NCBI RefSeq assembly: GCF_012910905.1
Contig: NZ_WTVN01000020.1
Coordinates: 26,281-90,280 of the forward strand
Direction of reading: 5' to 3'
From: Aromatoleum toluvorans
GTDB taxonomy: Bacteria > Pseudomonadota > Gammaproteobacteria > Burkholderiales > Rhodocyclaceae
DNA: 64,000 nt
In this document: positions 1-5,773 of the stretch, piece after piece
Numbering within the stretch: position 1 is the first letter of the stretch
Layout: the number at the start of each line of letters is the position of its first letter
Made by a program: the position numbers and the translations under genes
Notes under the pieces: model-generated
Told to the model about the DNA's origin: nothing
Databases searched by the model: none
The model's input: only the letters and a program-made list of their open reading frames with translations

Positions 1-255
1 GATCAGCGCAGCCGCTTCGCCCGCGTCTAGCAAATGATCGGCGGCGAACTGCTCCGTGCCGGTCACCTCGACGCACTCGAACAATCCGGACTCGCGCGCT
101 GAGAGAATGGCCCGAGCGCCGGGGCGCTGCGGATGGACGGTGCATTCGGCGAACACTTCGCCCGGCACCAGCACTTCGTCGAAATGGCGCGGCAGCAACC
201 GGAGCAGATCCAGTCGCGCCAATGCGATCAGCGGTCCGCTATCGGCGACGACCAT
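1..255 (-). CDS. PIN-domain toxin of a type II toxin-antitoxin module (partial, runs off left edge)
   Basis: Eighty-five codons are visible and the 3' end is outside the window. The protein opens MVVADSGPLIALARLDLL, the DUF3368-type PIN start with the first catalytic aspartate at residue 5 and a glutamate at residue 37 in VFAECT. PIN proteins are metal-dependent RNases, and as toxins they usually cut tRNA, rRNA or mRNA. The start overlaps the end of the antitoxin gene by 17 bp and has no ribosome-binding site of its own, so translation is probably coupled. The C-terminal acidic residues cannot be checked here, so activity is inferred from the family. Confidence 0.8.
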   Translation of the reverse strand, partial: MVVADSGPLIALARLDLLRLLPRHFDEVLVPGEVFAECTVHPQRPGARAILSARESGLFECVEVTGTEQFAADHLLDAGEAAALI

Positions 256-580
256 GATTCGCGATCACATCGAGCTCATCGTTGAGCTCGTCCGGCGTCT
301 GCTGGACGACCGCGACACCCGCGGCTCCCGTGCGTTCGATCATCTCCTCGATGCCCAGCCCGGCGAACTTCGCGGCCTGCGCCAGCGTCAGCGTGCCCTC
401 GTCGAACAGCTTGATCGCCAGCGACGTCCGCACGCCGCTTTCCAGCAAGGCATCGTCGAAGGGCACGGCAACGAAGACCGGGTTGCCGTGTTTGGTGACG
501 ACGGACAGCTTGCCCGCCTCGGCACCGCGGATCAGCTCCCCGGTGCGCTCGCGCAGGTCGCGGACGGTGAAGGTTTCCAT
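239..580 (-). CDS. Phd-like/UPF0175 antitoxin
   Basis: A 113-residue protein starting METFTVRDLRERTGELI. Residues 1-40 look like the Phd/YefM DNA-binding fold. The rest (LAIKLFDEGTLTLAQAAKFA onward) matches the UPF0175 pattern usually encoded beside DUF3368 PIN toxins. It should bind the toxin and repress its own operon. An ATG 18 bases upstream (598) is in frame, but only the 580 start has a good ribosome-binding site (GGAG six bases upstream). A perfect palindrome lies just ahead of it at 606-619. The pair lies directly downstream of cas6e, where cas1 and cas2 are normally found. Confidence 0.8.
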   Translation of the reverse strand: METFTVRDLRERTGELIRGAEAGKLSVVTKHGNPVFVAVPFDDALLESGVRTSLAIKLFDEGTLTLAQAAKFAGLGIEEMIERTGAAGVAVVQQTPDELNDELDVIANHGRRR

Positions 581-605
581 GGCGGGCTCCGGTCGCATGA
601 TTGTG

Positions 606-619
606 CTATCAAATGATAG
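606..619. promoter_or_regulatory. Palindromic operator candidate of the toxin-antitoxin module
   Basis: CTATCA-AA-TGATAG is a perfect 6-bp inverted repeat with a 2-bp centre, in the 45-bp gap between the cas6e stop and the antitoxin start. Phd-type antitoxins bind such short palindromes at their own promoters. Binding here is inferred from position and symmetry. Confidence 0.45.
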
Positions 620-625
620 AACAAA

Positions 626-1423
626 TCACTCGGCGCGACGGACGAGCAGCAGACCGCAACCGAAGGCTTTGGCCCGGCCTATGCCCGCGACGAGGGCTAG
701 CTGCAATTTTGCAGGGTCGGTCACCTCAACCATTCCCTCGTAGTCCACCGAAGAAAACTGGATTCTTCTTCCCCGATGTTCCAGGCGATGCTGCGTATAA
801 CCTGTCCAGTCGATGCTCGGTTCCAGTTCGCCGCTGAATCGGCTGAGTCTGTCGACGGAGCGCACGCCTGCTTCTCCCAGGCGCTTGGAGATCCATGTTC
901 GCGCCGCATTGTCGAGCGCATCCCATTGGGCCTGCTTGTGTTCGCTCGATCCGGATTCGGGTACGGGATGACGGCGCTTGGTCGCCATCAGCACGTCATG
1001 AAATCGCCGTCGGACGCGCTGAGGCTTCTCTTTCAGACCGGAGAGCGTTCTTTGGGCGTTGTAGCGTGCCAGCTCTGTGGAGCCTACCGCCTCGGCCGTT
1101 GCCTCGGTTGGGTTTGCGCGTAGTCGGAAGTGCAGCCGGTCCCCCGTATGCAGCGCCGGCGCAAAGGGTTTCGAGGCGACGTCCAGCAAGCCCGGTATCG
1201 ACCGTGGCTGGCGCTGCGAGACGACGTAGTATTCGGGCCAGTCGTTCGGGTCTCGCTCGGCACGGAAGACGAAGTCTCGCCGTGCTTCGGCATCGCCGGG
1301 GAACAGACGCCACATCATGGCATGGTCGATATAGGCGTCGCCGCAAGTAAGGCGCAGGAGTTCCCGCCGATCCAGCCCGGCGAGATCCAGGCGTACACGC
1401 GAGAAGTAATGGTGATCGCTCAC
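626..1423 (-). CDS. cas6e: Type I-E CRISPR endoribonuclease Cas6e (CasE)
   Basis: Cas6e cuts pre-crRNA on the 3' side of the repeat hairpin and stays on the crRNA as part of Cascade. The 265-residue protein has Y31 and H34 in AYIDHAMMWRLFPG, spaced like the catalytic tyrosine and histidine of the Thermus enzyme. It ends with the glycine-rich RNA-binding loop GIGRAKAFGCGLLLVRR. It is longer than the E. coli protein (199 residues). Its start overlaps the cas5e stop by four bases (ATGA), making it the last gene of the Cascade operon here. It would have to process both ordinary arrays and the mini-array at 5625-5704. Confidence 0.95.
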   Translation of the reverse strand: MSDHHYFSRVRLDLAGLDRRELLRLTCGDAYIDHAMMWRLFPGDAEARRDFVFRAERDPNDWPEYYVVSQRQPRSIPGLLDVASKPFAPALHTGDRLHFRLRANPTEATAEAVGSTELARYNAQRTLSGLKEKPQRVRRRFHDVLMATKRRHPVPESGSSEHKQAQWDALDNAARTWISKRLGEAGVRSVDRLSRFSGELEPSIDWTGYTQHRLEHRGRRIQFSSVDYEGMVEVTDPAKLQLALVAGIGRAKAFGCGLLLVRRAE

Positions 1424-2199
1424 GAAGCATCCTCCAGCCGCATGAATTCCTGTCTGGGAGAAAACTGCCAGCGACGGCGGGACGTGGGGGTGTCGTGCCG
1501 CGTCAGTGACATGGTCGCGGGGCTATCCGGGGCGAGCGCTTCGACGCCCCATGCTTCGTCCCAGTAGTACCGCGCTTGCCCGCTGCCGAGTTTCAGCCAG
1601 CGTTGTGCGATGTTGCTGGCGCGGGTTGCATCCTTGTCCAGTTCCGGGAACGGCGATGCGTCGAAGGCGTCGAGCGCGGATTTGAGGCTGTCGAATTCGG
1701 CGACTCGCGGCGCGAGCGGCGCCGACAGAGGGCAGGATTTCCGTCCGAGATACAGGGGAAATGCCGGATACCGCAACGCTTCGGTCAGCCGGCCGAGCGA
1801 CCAGGGGGCCTCGGGCGTCGTGCCCACTGCCACGGTGGCGAACGCGTCGCAGCGGTACTCGCGCGCAGACAGCAAAGTGCCGAGCTGCTCGCGAGTCGGC
1901 AGCGCGAGTTCCTGGCGGCGGGTTCGATAGGTCAGCTTCTTCAGTTGCGGGCCTGCTTGAACCGTGTGGTAATCGCGGAGCGGATGACCTGTAGCGTGCA
2001 GTTTGATGCCGAAGCGATAGCCGGCGTTGAGGCGTGCCTGGGCGTCGTCGTCTTCACGGCGCACCCCGAGCGCCGCGCCGAGCAGGCCGAGCAGCGCCGA
2101 GCGCGATGGCTGGCTGGCCGAGTGCCGTGATTCACCGACCGCGATTTCGCCCCAGCTTGCCATCGGCCCGTAGAGCCGGAAGACCAGGTACTCGGCCAT
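1420..2199 (-). CDS. cas5e: Type I-E Cascade subunit Cas5e (CasD)
   Basis: Cas5e caps the 5' handle of the crRNA in Cascade. The 259-residue protein starts MAEYLVFRLYGPMASWGEIA, the typical Cas5e N-terminus, followed by R-HSASQPSRSALLGLLGAALG. The start at 2199 lies two bases after the cas7e stop. A longer frame open to 2286 would extend into cas7e and is not needed. The 8-nt handle it would grip is retained in the first repeat of the mini-CRISPR (ATGGACCG). Confidence 0.95.
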   Translation of the reverse strand: MAEYLVFRLYGPMASWGEIAVGESRHSASQPSRSALLGLLGAALGVRREDDDAQARLNAGYRFGIKLHATGHPLRDYHTVQAGPQLKKLTYRTRRQELALPTREQLGTLLSAREYRCDAFATVAVGTTPEAPWSLGRLTEALRYPAFPLYLGRKSCPLSAPLAPRVAEFDSLKSALDAFDASPFPELDKDATRASNIAQRWLKLGSGQARYYWDEAWGVEALAPDSPATMSLTRHDTPTSRRRWQFSPRQEFMRLEDAS

Positions 2200-2201
2200 G
2201 T

Positions 2202-3239
2202 TCAGGCTCCGGCGACGAAGTCGACCAGTTCGGCCATGCTTCCCTCGCCCGCGAGGACATCGAACTGTTTGTGCGCATCGGCACACGGACCATAGACCTT
2301 GTCCATGTTGTCGCGAACCCTGATCAGTTCAGTGGTAGTCGCGTGGCCGTAGTCCCCGCCGTTGATCGGTTTCAGGAAGGCGAGCGACAGCGATCGCGGT
2401 TGGCGCTGTCCTTTCTCTGCCAGCGCGAAATGAGCGTAGGCGCGCGAGGCGAAGCTGTTCTGCTTGCCGGAGGGGCCGACCGTGAGCGCCGTCTCGGTCA
2501 GTGCGCGCAGTGCCCTCGCAGTCAGGGTCTCGTCGCCGCCCAGATTCTTCAGCAGCTGGTCGCGATCGATGCAGATGTATTGATAGAAAAGGGCCGACGC
2601 GAATCCGGCCTCGCCGACGTGGCCCGCGCCGGTCTCGTCACGCTGGTTGAGGTCGTCGACGGCCGTGAAGTAATCGTCTTCGACGGCCGACGCGTGCACG
2701 CCGAGCGCGTGCGCGACCTGCACCGCCGCTTCTCCGTTGCATTCCGGCCGGTCGGCGATCATGCGGCCGAACATTCCGATGTCTACCGCATATTGCGTGT
2801 GCAGCAGGCCGTCCAGCTCCTCGTCGGTCGGGGGACGTCTCTCGGAAATCAGGGTCCGGCTCAGGGCATTGAGAGTTTCGCGTTCTTCGGGGGAGACGTG
2901 CACCAGGGTTTCGGTTTCGAGCGGGTTGTCTTTCTTCGGTTTGCCGAAGACCGCCGTAATCTTCGCCGCCCAATCCCTGGCGTCGGACTCCTTGATGTCA
3001 CCCGCCACGAGCGCGTTGTAGGTTTCGGCCCCGAGGCGTTTGGTTCTCGTGCCGATGTGGCCGCTCAGCGCCGACTGGAATACGTCCGAGGTACGCCATG
3101 CGCGTTTGAGACTTTGCGACGAGACGCGAAGGCGTTCCGTGCCGCCGACCTTTGCCGTCTTGGGGCGGCCGAGATCGTCCCGATTGAGGTTGGAGGGCGG
3201 ATAGGCGACGAGCAGATGTAGCTGGATGAAACGGGTCAT
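2202..3239 (-). CDS. cas7e: Type I-E Cascade backbone subunit Cas7e (CasC)
   Basis: Cas7e forms the six-copy backbone along the crRNA and flips out every sixth spacer base. The 345-residue protein begins MTRFIQLHLLVAYPPSNLNR and continues RLRVSSQSLKRAWR, the hallmark Cas7e/Csd2 N-terminal motif with the RNA-binding arginines. Its length is close to E. coli CasC (363). It lies 36 bp after cse2 in the same operon. The six-base periodicity it imposes bears on reading the mini-CRISPR target at 5556-5577. Confidence 0.95.
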   Translation of the reverse strand: MTRFIQLHLLVAYPPSNLNRDDLGRPKTAKVGGTERLRVSSQSLKRAWRTSDVFQSALSGHIGTRTKRLGAETYNALVAGDIKESDARDWAAKITAVFGKPKKDNPLETETLVHVSPEERETLNALSRTLISERRPPTDEELDGLLHTQYAVDIGMFGRMIADRPECNGEAAVQVAHALGVHASAVEDDYFTAVDDLNQRDETGAGHVGEAGFASALFYQYICIDRDQLLKNLGGDETLTARALRALTETALTVGPSGKQNSFASRAYAHFALAEKGQRQPRSLSLAFLKPINGGDYGHATTTELIRVRDNMDKVYGPCADAHKQFDVLAGEGSMAELVDFVAGA

Positions 3240-3275
3240 ATGAGTCTCCCTTGCGTATGCAACATGTTCGCGATG

Positions 3276-3896
3276 TCAGGCGAGGTCCTTGTTCGATTCC
3301 AGATGCTTCGCCGCGGTGAAGTACTCGGTCGCCCAGCGAACGCGAAGGCGGTCCTTCGGCTTGCCGGGCTGATGGCCCCGGAATTCCCGCACCCAGGCCA
3401 GAAGATCGTCGGCCAGCATCACAACGTCGGCCTTCTTGCCGACGAGCTGAATCGCCCGTCGGCCGAGCTGAAAGAACTCGGCTTCGGTCGATGCGGTTTG
3501 CAGGCGCGCAAAACGCATGGCGCTCATGTGCGGCCGGTCAGCGTCGTTGGTTTCACCGAGCCGGGCGCCGAAGCTGGATCCATCCTTCAAGTCGGTTTCG
3601 ACATGGGCGAGCAGGCCGGCTACGAGCGCATACGCGGTGGCGTCGCCCTCGACGTAGGGCGTCTGCTTTCCTGCTTCGAGTGGCAGCAGCGCGTGAGCGA
3701 GGCGCACGAAGGCACCGAGCAGCAGTACCTGATCGGGAGTTTCGCAGCGACGCAATTCGGCCCGGTCGCGGCGGGTAAACATCGAGAACCTTTTATTCGG
3801 CTCGGGTTCGTCTTCGCTGTGCGGCTGCAACGCGTACCACCAGTTCCGAACGGTTTCGGCCTGGGCGGGAGACAGGAAGCGCAGTTTTTCGGTCAT
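3276..3896 (-). CDS. cse2: Type I-E Cascade small subunit Cse2 (CasB)
   Basis: Cse2 dimers form the belly of Cascade and stabilise the R-loop. The 206-residue helical protein starts MTEKLRFLSPAQAETVRNWW and has the family's RRDRAELRRCETPDQVLLL segment. It is somewhat longer than E. coli CasB (160). Its ATG overlaps the cse1 stop (ATGA), indicating translational coupling within the operon driven from the promoter at 5525-5553. Confidence 0.93.
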   Translation of the reverse strand: MTEKLRFLSPAQAETVRNWWYALQPHSEDEPEPNKRFSMFTRRDRAELRRCETPDQVLLLGAFVRLAHALLPLEAGKQTPYVEGDATAYALVAGLLAHVETDLKDGSSFGARLGETNDADRPHMSAMRFARLQTASTEAEFFQLGRRAIQLVGKKADVVMLADDLLAWVREFRGHQPGKPKDRLRVRWATEYFTAAKHLESNKDLA

Positions 3897-5488
3897 GCCG
3901 GCTCCTTCAGCTGTTCATTCACGAATTTCCACATCGCTCTCATCGGCTTGGCAGCGTTGAGCCACTTCGCCAGGTCGGCACGCGCCCTCACCGTTCGTTC
4001 GATGTCCCAGTCCTTTTCGTATTCGCCCGTCACCCAATCGTCGAACAGGTCGAGGGCAGTCTTCCGCACCGCACGCAGCCACGCGCGCTGCGTTGAAGCG
4101 AGAGGTACGGGCTCCAGACCTTCCGGCAGCGTCAGTGCGTCGAGGGCGCGGTAGAAGGTTGTCTCCGACGCCTGCCAGAAACTTTGTCCGATGGCCGGCT
4201 CATCCTTGAGATCGCCGGGGCGATCGGCCCAAGCCTTCTTCACATGTCCGGAAAGCAGCTTTGCCGCTTCTACCGCGACATCGAGCAGGTCGCGAACGTG
4301 GTGTCGGAACTCATTCTCACGGCCGCCTGGAGGCGAGTGGACCGGAAGCGTCGCGTCGTACCAGCAACGGGCTTTCATGTTGTCCATGTCGTACCCCGAA
4401 ACCCACAAACGCGGCTCGGGGCCGGGCGGGAGCAGGTCGCGTTTTTCCGTCAGGTAATGACGAACCACGCGTGCCGATTCGGGTTGGCGGTCGGCGTTGC
4501 CCATGACCAATCCGAGCCAGTGGCGATAGCCGATCCCGCCCTTCTGCCCCTTCATCGAGAGCGGCAGTTCCTTGTCTTTCGGATCGTGGTAGTACGGGGT
4601 CAGCGGGTGCTCCCAGCCGAGATAGTTGATGCCGTAGTTTCGGGTTCGGTAGCCGGTCAGCAGGCGTTCGGATGCTATTCCGCAGATATCGCAGTGGCCG
4701 GCGCGCACGCGCGTCCAGTCGAGGCGGATACGCCGCGGCATGCTCCAGTAAGCCTGCAACGGGTGGGCATCGTCGGGTGTAGTCTGCCCGTCCTTCCGTT
4801 CGCTGGTCCGCGTCGGGGCCAGCCACGGCAGGATGTCCGATCGCGCCTGGCCCGTGCAGGAACCGTTCAGTTGGGCGATCTTGTTCCGCGGGAGGACATT
4901 CAGCCACAGGCGGTGCCACAGGCTGGGTGGCGTTCCGTCGATTGCGGAGGGTACGAGGAGACAGGTCAGCGGTCCGCCTCCCCGGAGGGATACCCGGTGA
5001 CCGACGCCGCCAGAGGGCGCGTTAATTTGCAGGGCGTATAGCGCGATTGCTGCGCAAGCGGGACACATGGCTTCGACGCGATCCCGCTTGTTGAAGAAAT
5101 CGAGGTTGTCCCGAATGGTCTTGTCACCCGGGGCGTCGATGAGCAGTGAGGCGATCGGCTTTTCTTCGCCGTTGGGCAAGTCGAGATCCTGCATGAAGGC
5201 AGGGCCGTCGCCGTCGAGCACGAACGCATCGCGCCACGGAGCGAACGCAGCTTTCAGCGCGTTCTCGTCAGGAGGCGATTCCCAGTACTCCAGCCATTCG
5301 TCTTCGTCTTCCGGTGCGAAGGTGGTTTGCAGGAGGCCGATGAGAAACTGGTAGAGCGCGGAACGGAAGTCGGGACGGGCGGCAACGATGTCAATGAGGT
5401 CCGGGCGCGCGATAGCTGTGGGCGAATGACCCTCCGCTTTCTCGGTGCGGTCCAAGAGCGGCAAGAGATTCAGCTCAATGAGTGTCAT
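3893..5488 (-). CDS. cse1: Type I-E Cascade large subunit Cse1 (Cas8e/CasA)
   Basis: Cse1 recognises the PAM and recruits Cas3. The 531-residue protein starts MTLIELNLLPLLDRTEK. It carries the CPAC (about residue 142) and CDIC cysteine pairs and the glycine-rich GGVGHRVSLRGGGPLTCLL loop region of the family. A GAGG ribosome-binding site sits six bases before the ATG. It is the first gene of the cse1-cse2-cas7e-cas5e-cas6e operon and has its own promoter. The short match to the mini-CRISPR spacer lies immediately upstream of that promoter. Confidence 0.95.
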   Translation of the reverse strand: MTLIELNLLPLLDRTEKAEGHSPTAIARPDLIDIVAARPDFRSALYQFLIGLLQTTFAPEDEDEWLEYWESPPDENALKAAFAPWRDAFVLDGDGPAFMQDLDLPNGEEKPIASLLIDAPGDKTIRDNLDFFNKRDRVEAMCPACAAIALYALQINAPSGGVGHRVSLRGGGPLTCLLVPSAIDGTPPSLWHRLWLNVLPRNKIAQLNGSCTGQARSDILPWLAPTRTSERKDGQTTPDDAHPLQAYWSMPRRIRLDWTRVRAGHCDICGIASERLLTGYRTRNYGINYLGWEHPLTPYYHDPKDKELPLSMKGQKGGIGYRHWLGLVMGNADRQPESARVVRHYLTEKRDLLPPGPEPRLWVSGYDMDNMKARCWYDATLPVHSPPGGRENEFRHHVRDLLDVAVEAAKLLSGHVKKAWADRPGDLKDEPAIGQSFWQASETTFYRALDALTLPEGLEPVPLASTQRAWLRAVRKTALDLFDDWVTGEYEKDWDIERTVRARADLAKWLNAAKPMRAMWKFVNEQLKEPA

Positions 5489-5524
5489 CGGCGACCTCGA
5501 ATGTTATGTCGTAACGATAGCTGC

Positions 5525-5553
5525 ATCGTATTCGTTTGGGTTATGCGAGTCAA
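5525..5553 (-). promoter_or_regulatory. Sigma-70 promoter of the cse1 (Cascade) operon
   Basis: On the minus strand TTGACT (5553-5548) and TACGAT (5530-5525) are separated by exactly 17 bp. This predicts transcription starting near 5518 and a leader of about 30 bases before the cse1 ATG. It is the best-matching promoter in the cas3-cse1 gap, and shows that Cascade expression need not depend on read-through from cas3. Confidence 0.65.
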
Positions 5554-5555
5554 CT

Positions 5556-5580
5556 TCACGTACACAGACTCATCAAGTTT
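5556..5580 (-). promoter_or_regulatory. Partial protospacer for the mini-CRISPR guide, abutting the cse1 -35 box
   Basis: Minus-strand bases 5577-5567 read CTTGATGAGTC. The spacer of the mini-CRISPR begins CTTGAAGAGTC, so only position 6 differs. Over the full 22 bases 16 match, with mismatches at positions 6, 12, 14, 15, 18 and 22. Positions 6, 12 and 18 are bases that Cascade leaves unpaired. The flanking PAM is AAA (5580-5578), an AA-type PAM. The site ends three bases from the -35 hexamer, so bound Cascade should block RNA polymerase. The mismatched distal half would disfavour Cas3 cleavage. Confidence 0.65.
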
Positions 5581-5585
5581 AATTT

Positions 5586-5614
5586 TTGTGGATTCGCCGA
5601 TCCGATGCTACAGT
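5586..5614 (+). promoter_or_regulatory. Promoter candidate for the mini-CRISPR guide RNA
   Basis: TTGTGG (5586-5591) and an extended -10, TGC-TACAGT (5606-5614), are spaced by 17 bp. The predicted start is near 5621, four bases before the first degenerate repeat. It is divergent from the cse1 promoter, and the proposed Cascade binding site lies between the two. The -35 is weak, while the extended -10 TG compensates. Confidence 0.45.
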
Positions 5615-5624
5615 CGTATGTCCA

Positions 5625-5704
5625 TTTGTTCCCCTCTTATTGGGGATGGACCGCTTGAAGAGTCGGGTTAAGTGGGAGTTCCCCACGTTCGTGGGGACGG
5701 CATA
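5625..5704 (+). CRISPR. Two-repeat degenerate mini-CRISPR, candidate Cas-regulating guide (CreR/CreA-like)
   Basis: First repeat-like unit, 5625-5653: TTCCCC, a 7-base centre, GGGG, then ATGGACCG, which resembles the 8-nt type I-E 5' handle. Its inner stem is eroded and one base is missing. The spacer, 5654-5675, is 22 bases against the usual 32. The second unit, 5676-5704, begins GAGTTCCCCACGTTCGTGG with a clean 6-bp stem (5681-5686 with 5691-5696), but its handle portion (CGGCATA) has decayed. Each unit keeps only the half needed to make one guide. Known CreA and CreR guides of other CRISPR types show this pattern of repeat decay. The spacer seed matches the cse1 promoter region. Confidence 0.75.
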
Positions 5705-5721
5705 GGCAGTGCCTTCGGCAA

Positions 5722-5750
5722 ACCGGACCTCGTTCGCTGCGAGGTCCGGT
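5722..5750. terminator. Strong hairpin between cas3 and the mini-CRISPR
   Basis: ACCGGACCTCG (5722-5732) pairs perfectly with CGAGGTCCGGT (5740-5750) across a 7-base loop. Neither side has a long T tract (minus strand: TTTG), so termination may be partial or factor-assisted. It lies 24 bp after the cas3 stop and 18 bp after the mini-CRISPR, so it could end both converging transcripts. Confidence 0.5.
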
Positions 5751-5773
5751 CTCCCGGATCGATCGTGCGAGGC

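Noticed and set aside
5489..5624. A CreT-like toxin gene accompanying the mini-CRISPR
   Set aside because: The interval is accounted for by the cse1 leader, promoter and target site. I see no short frame with a ribosome-binding site or run of rare codons. The guide looks like a regulator without a toxin.
5625..5704. Remnant of an ordinary CRISPR array
   Set aside because: Not fully excluded. But the 22-nt spacing, selective decay of dispensable repeat halves, and seed match to the adjacent promoter argue against a random relic.
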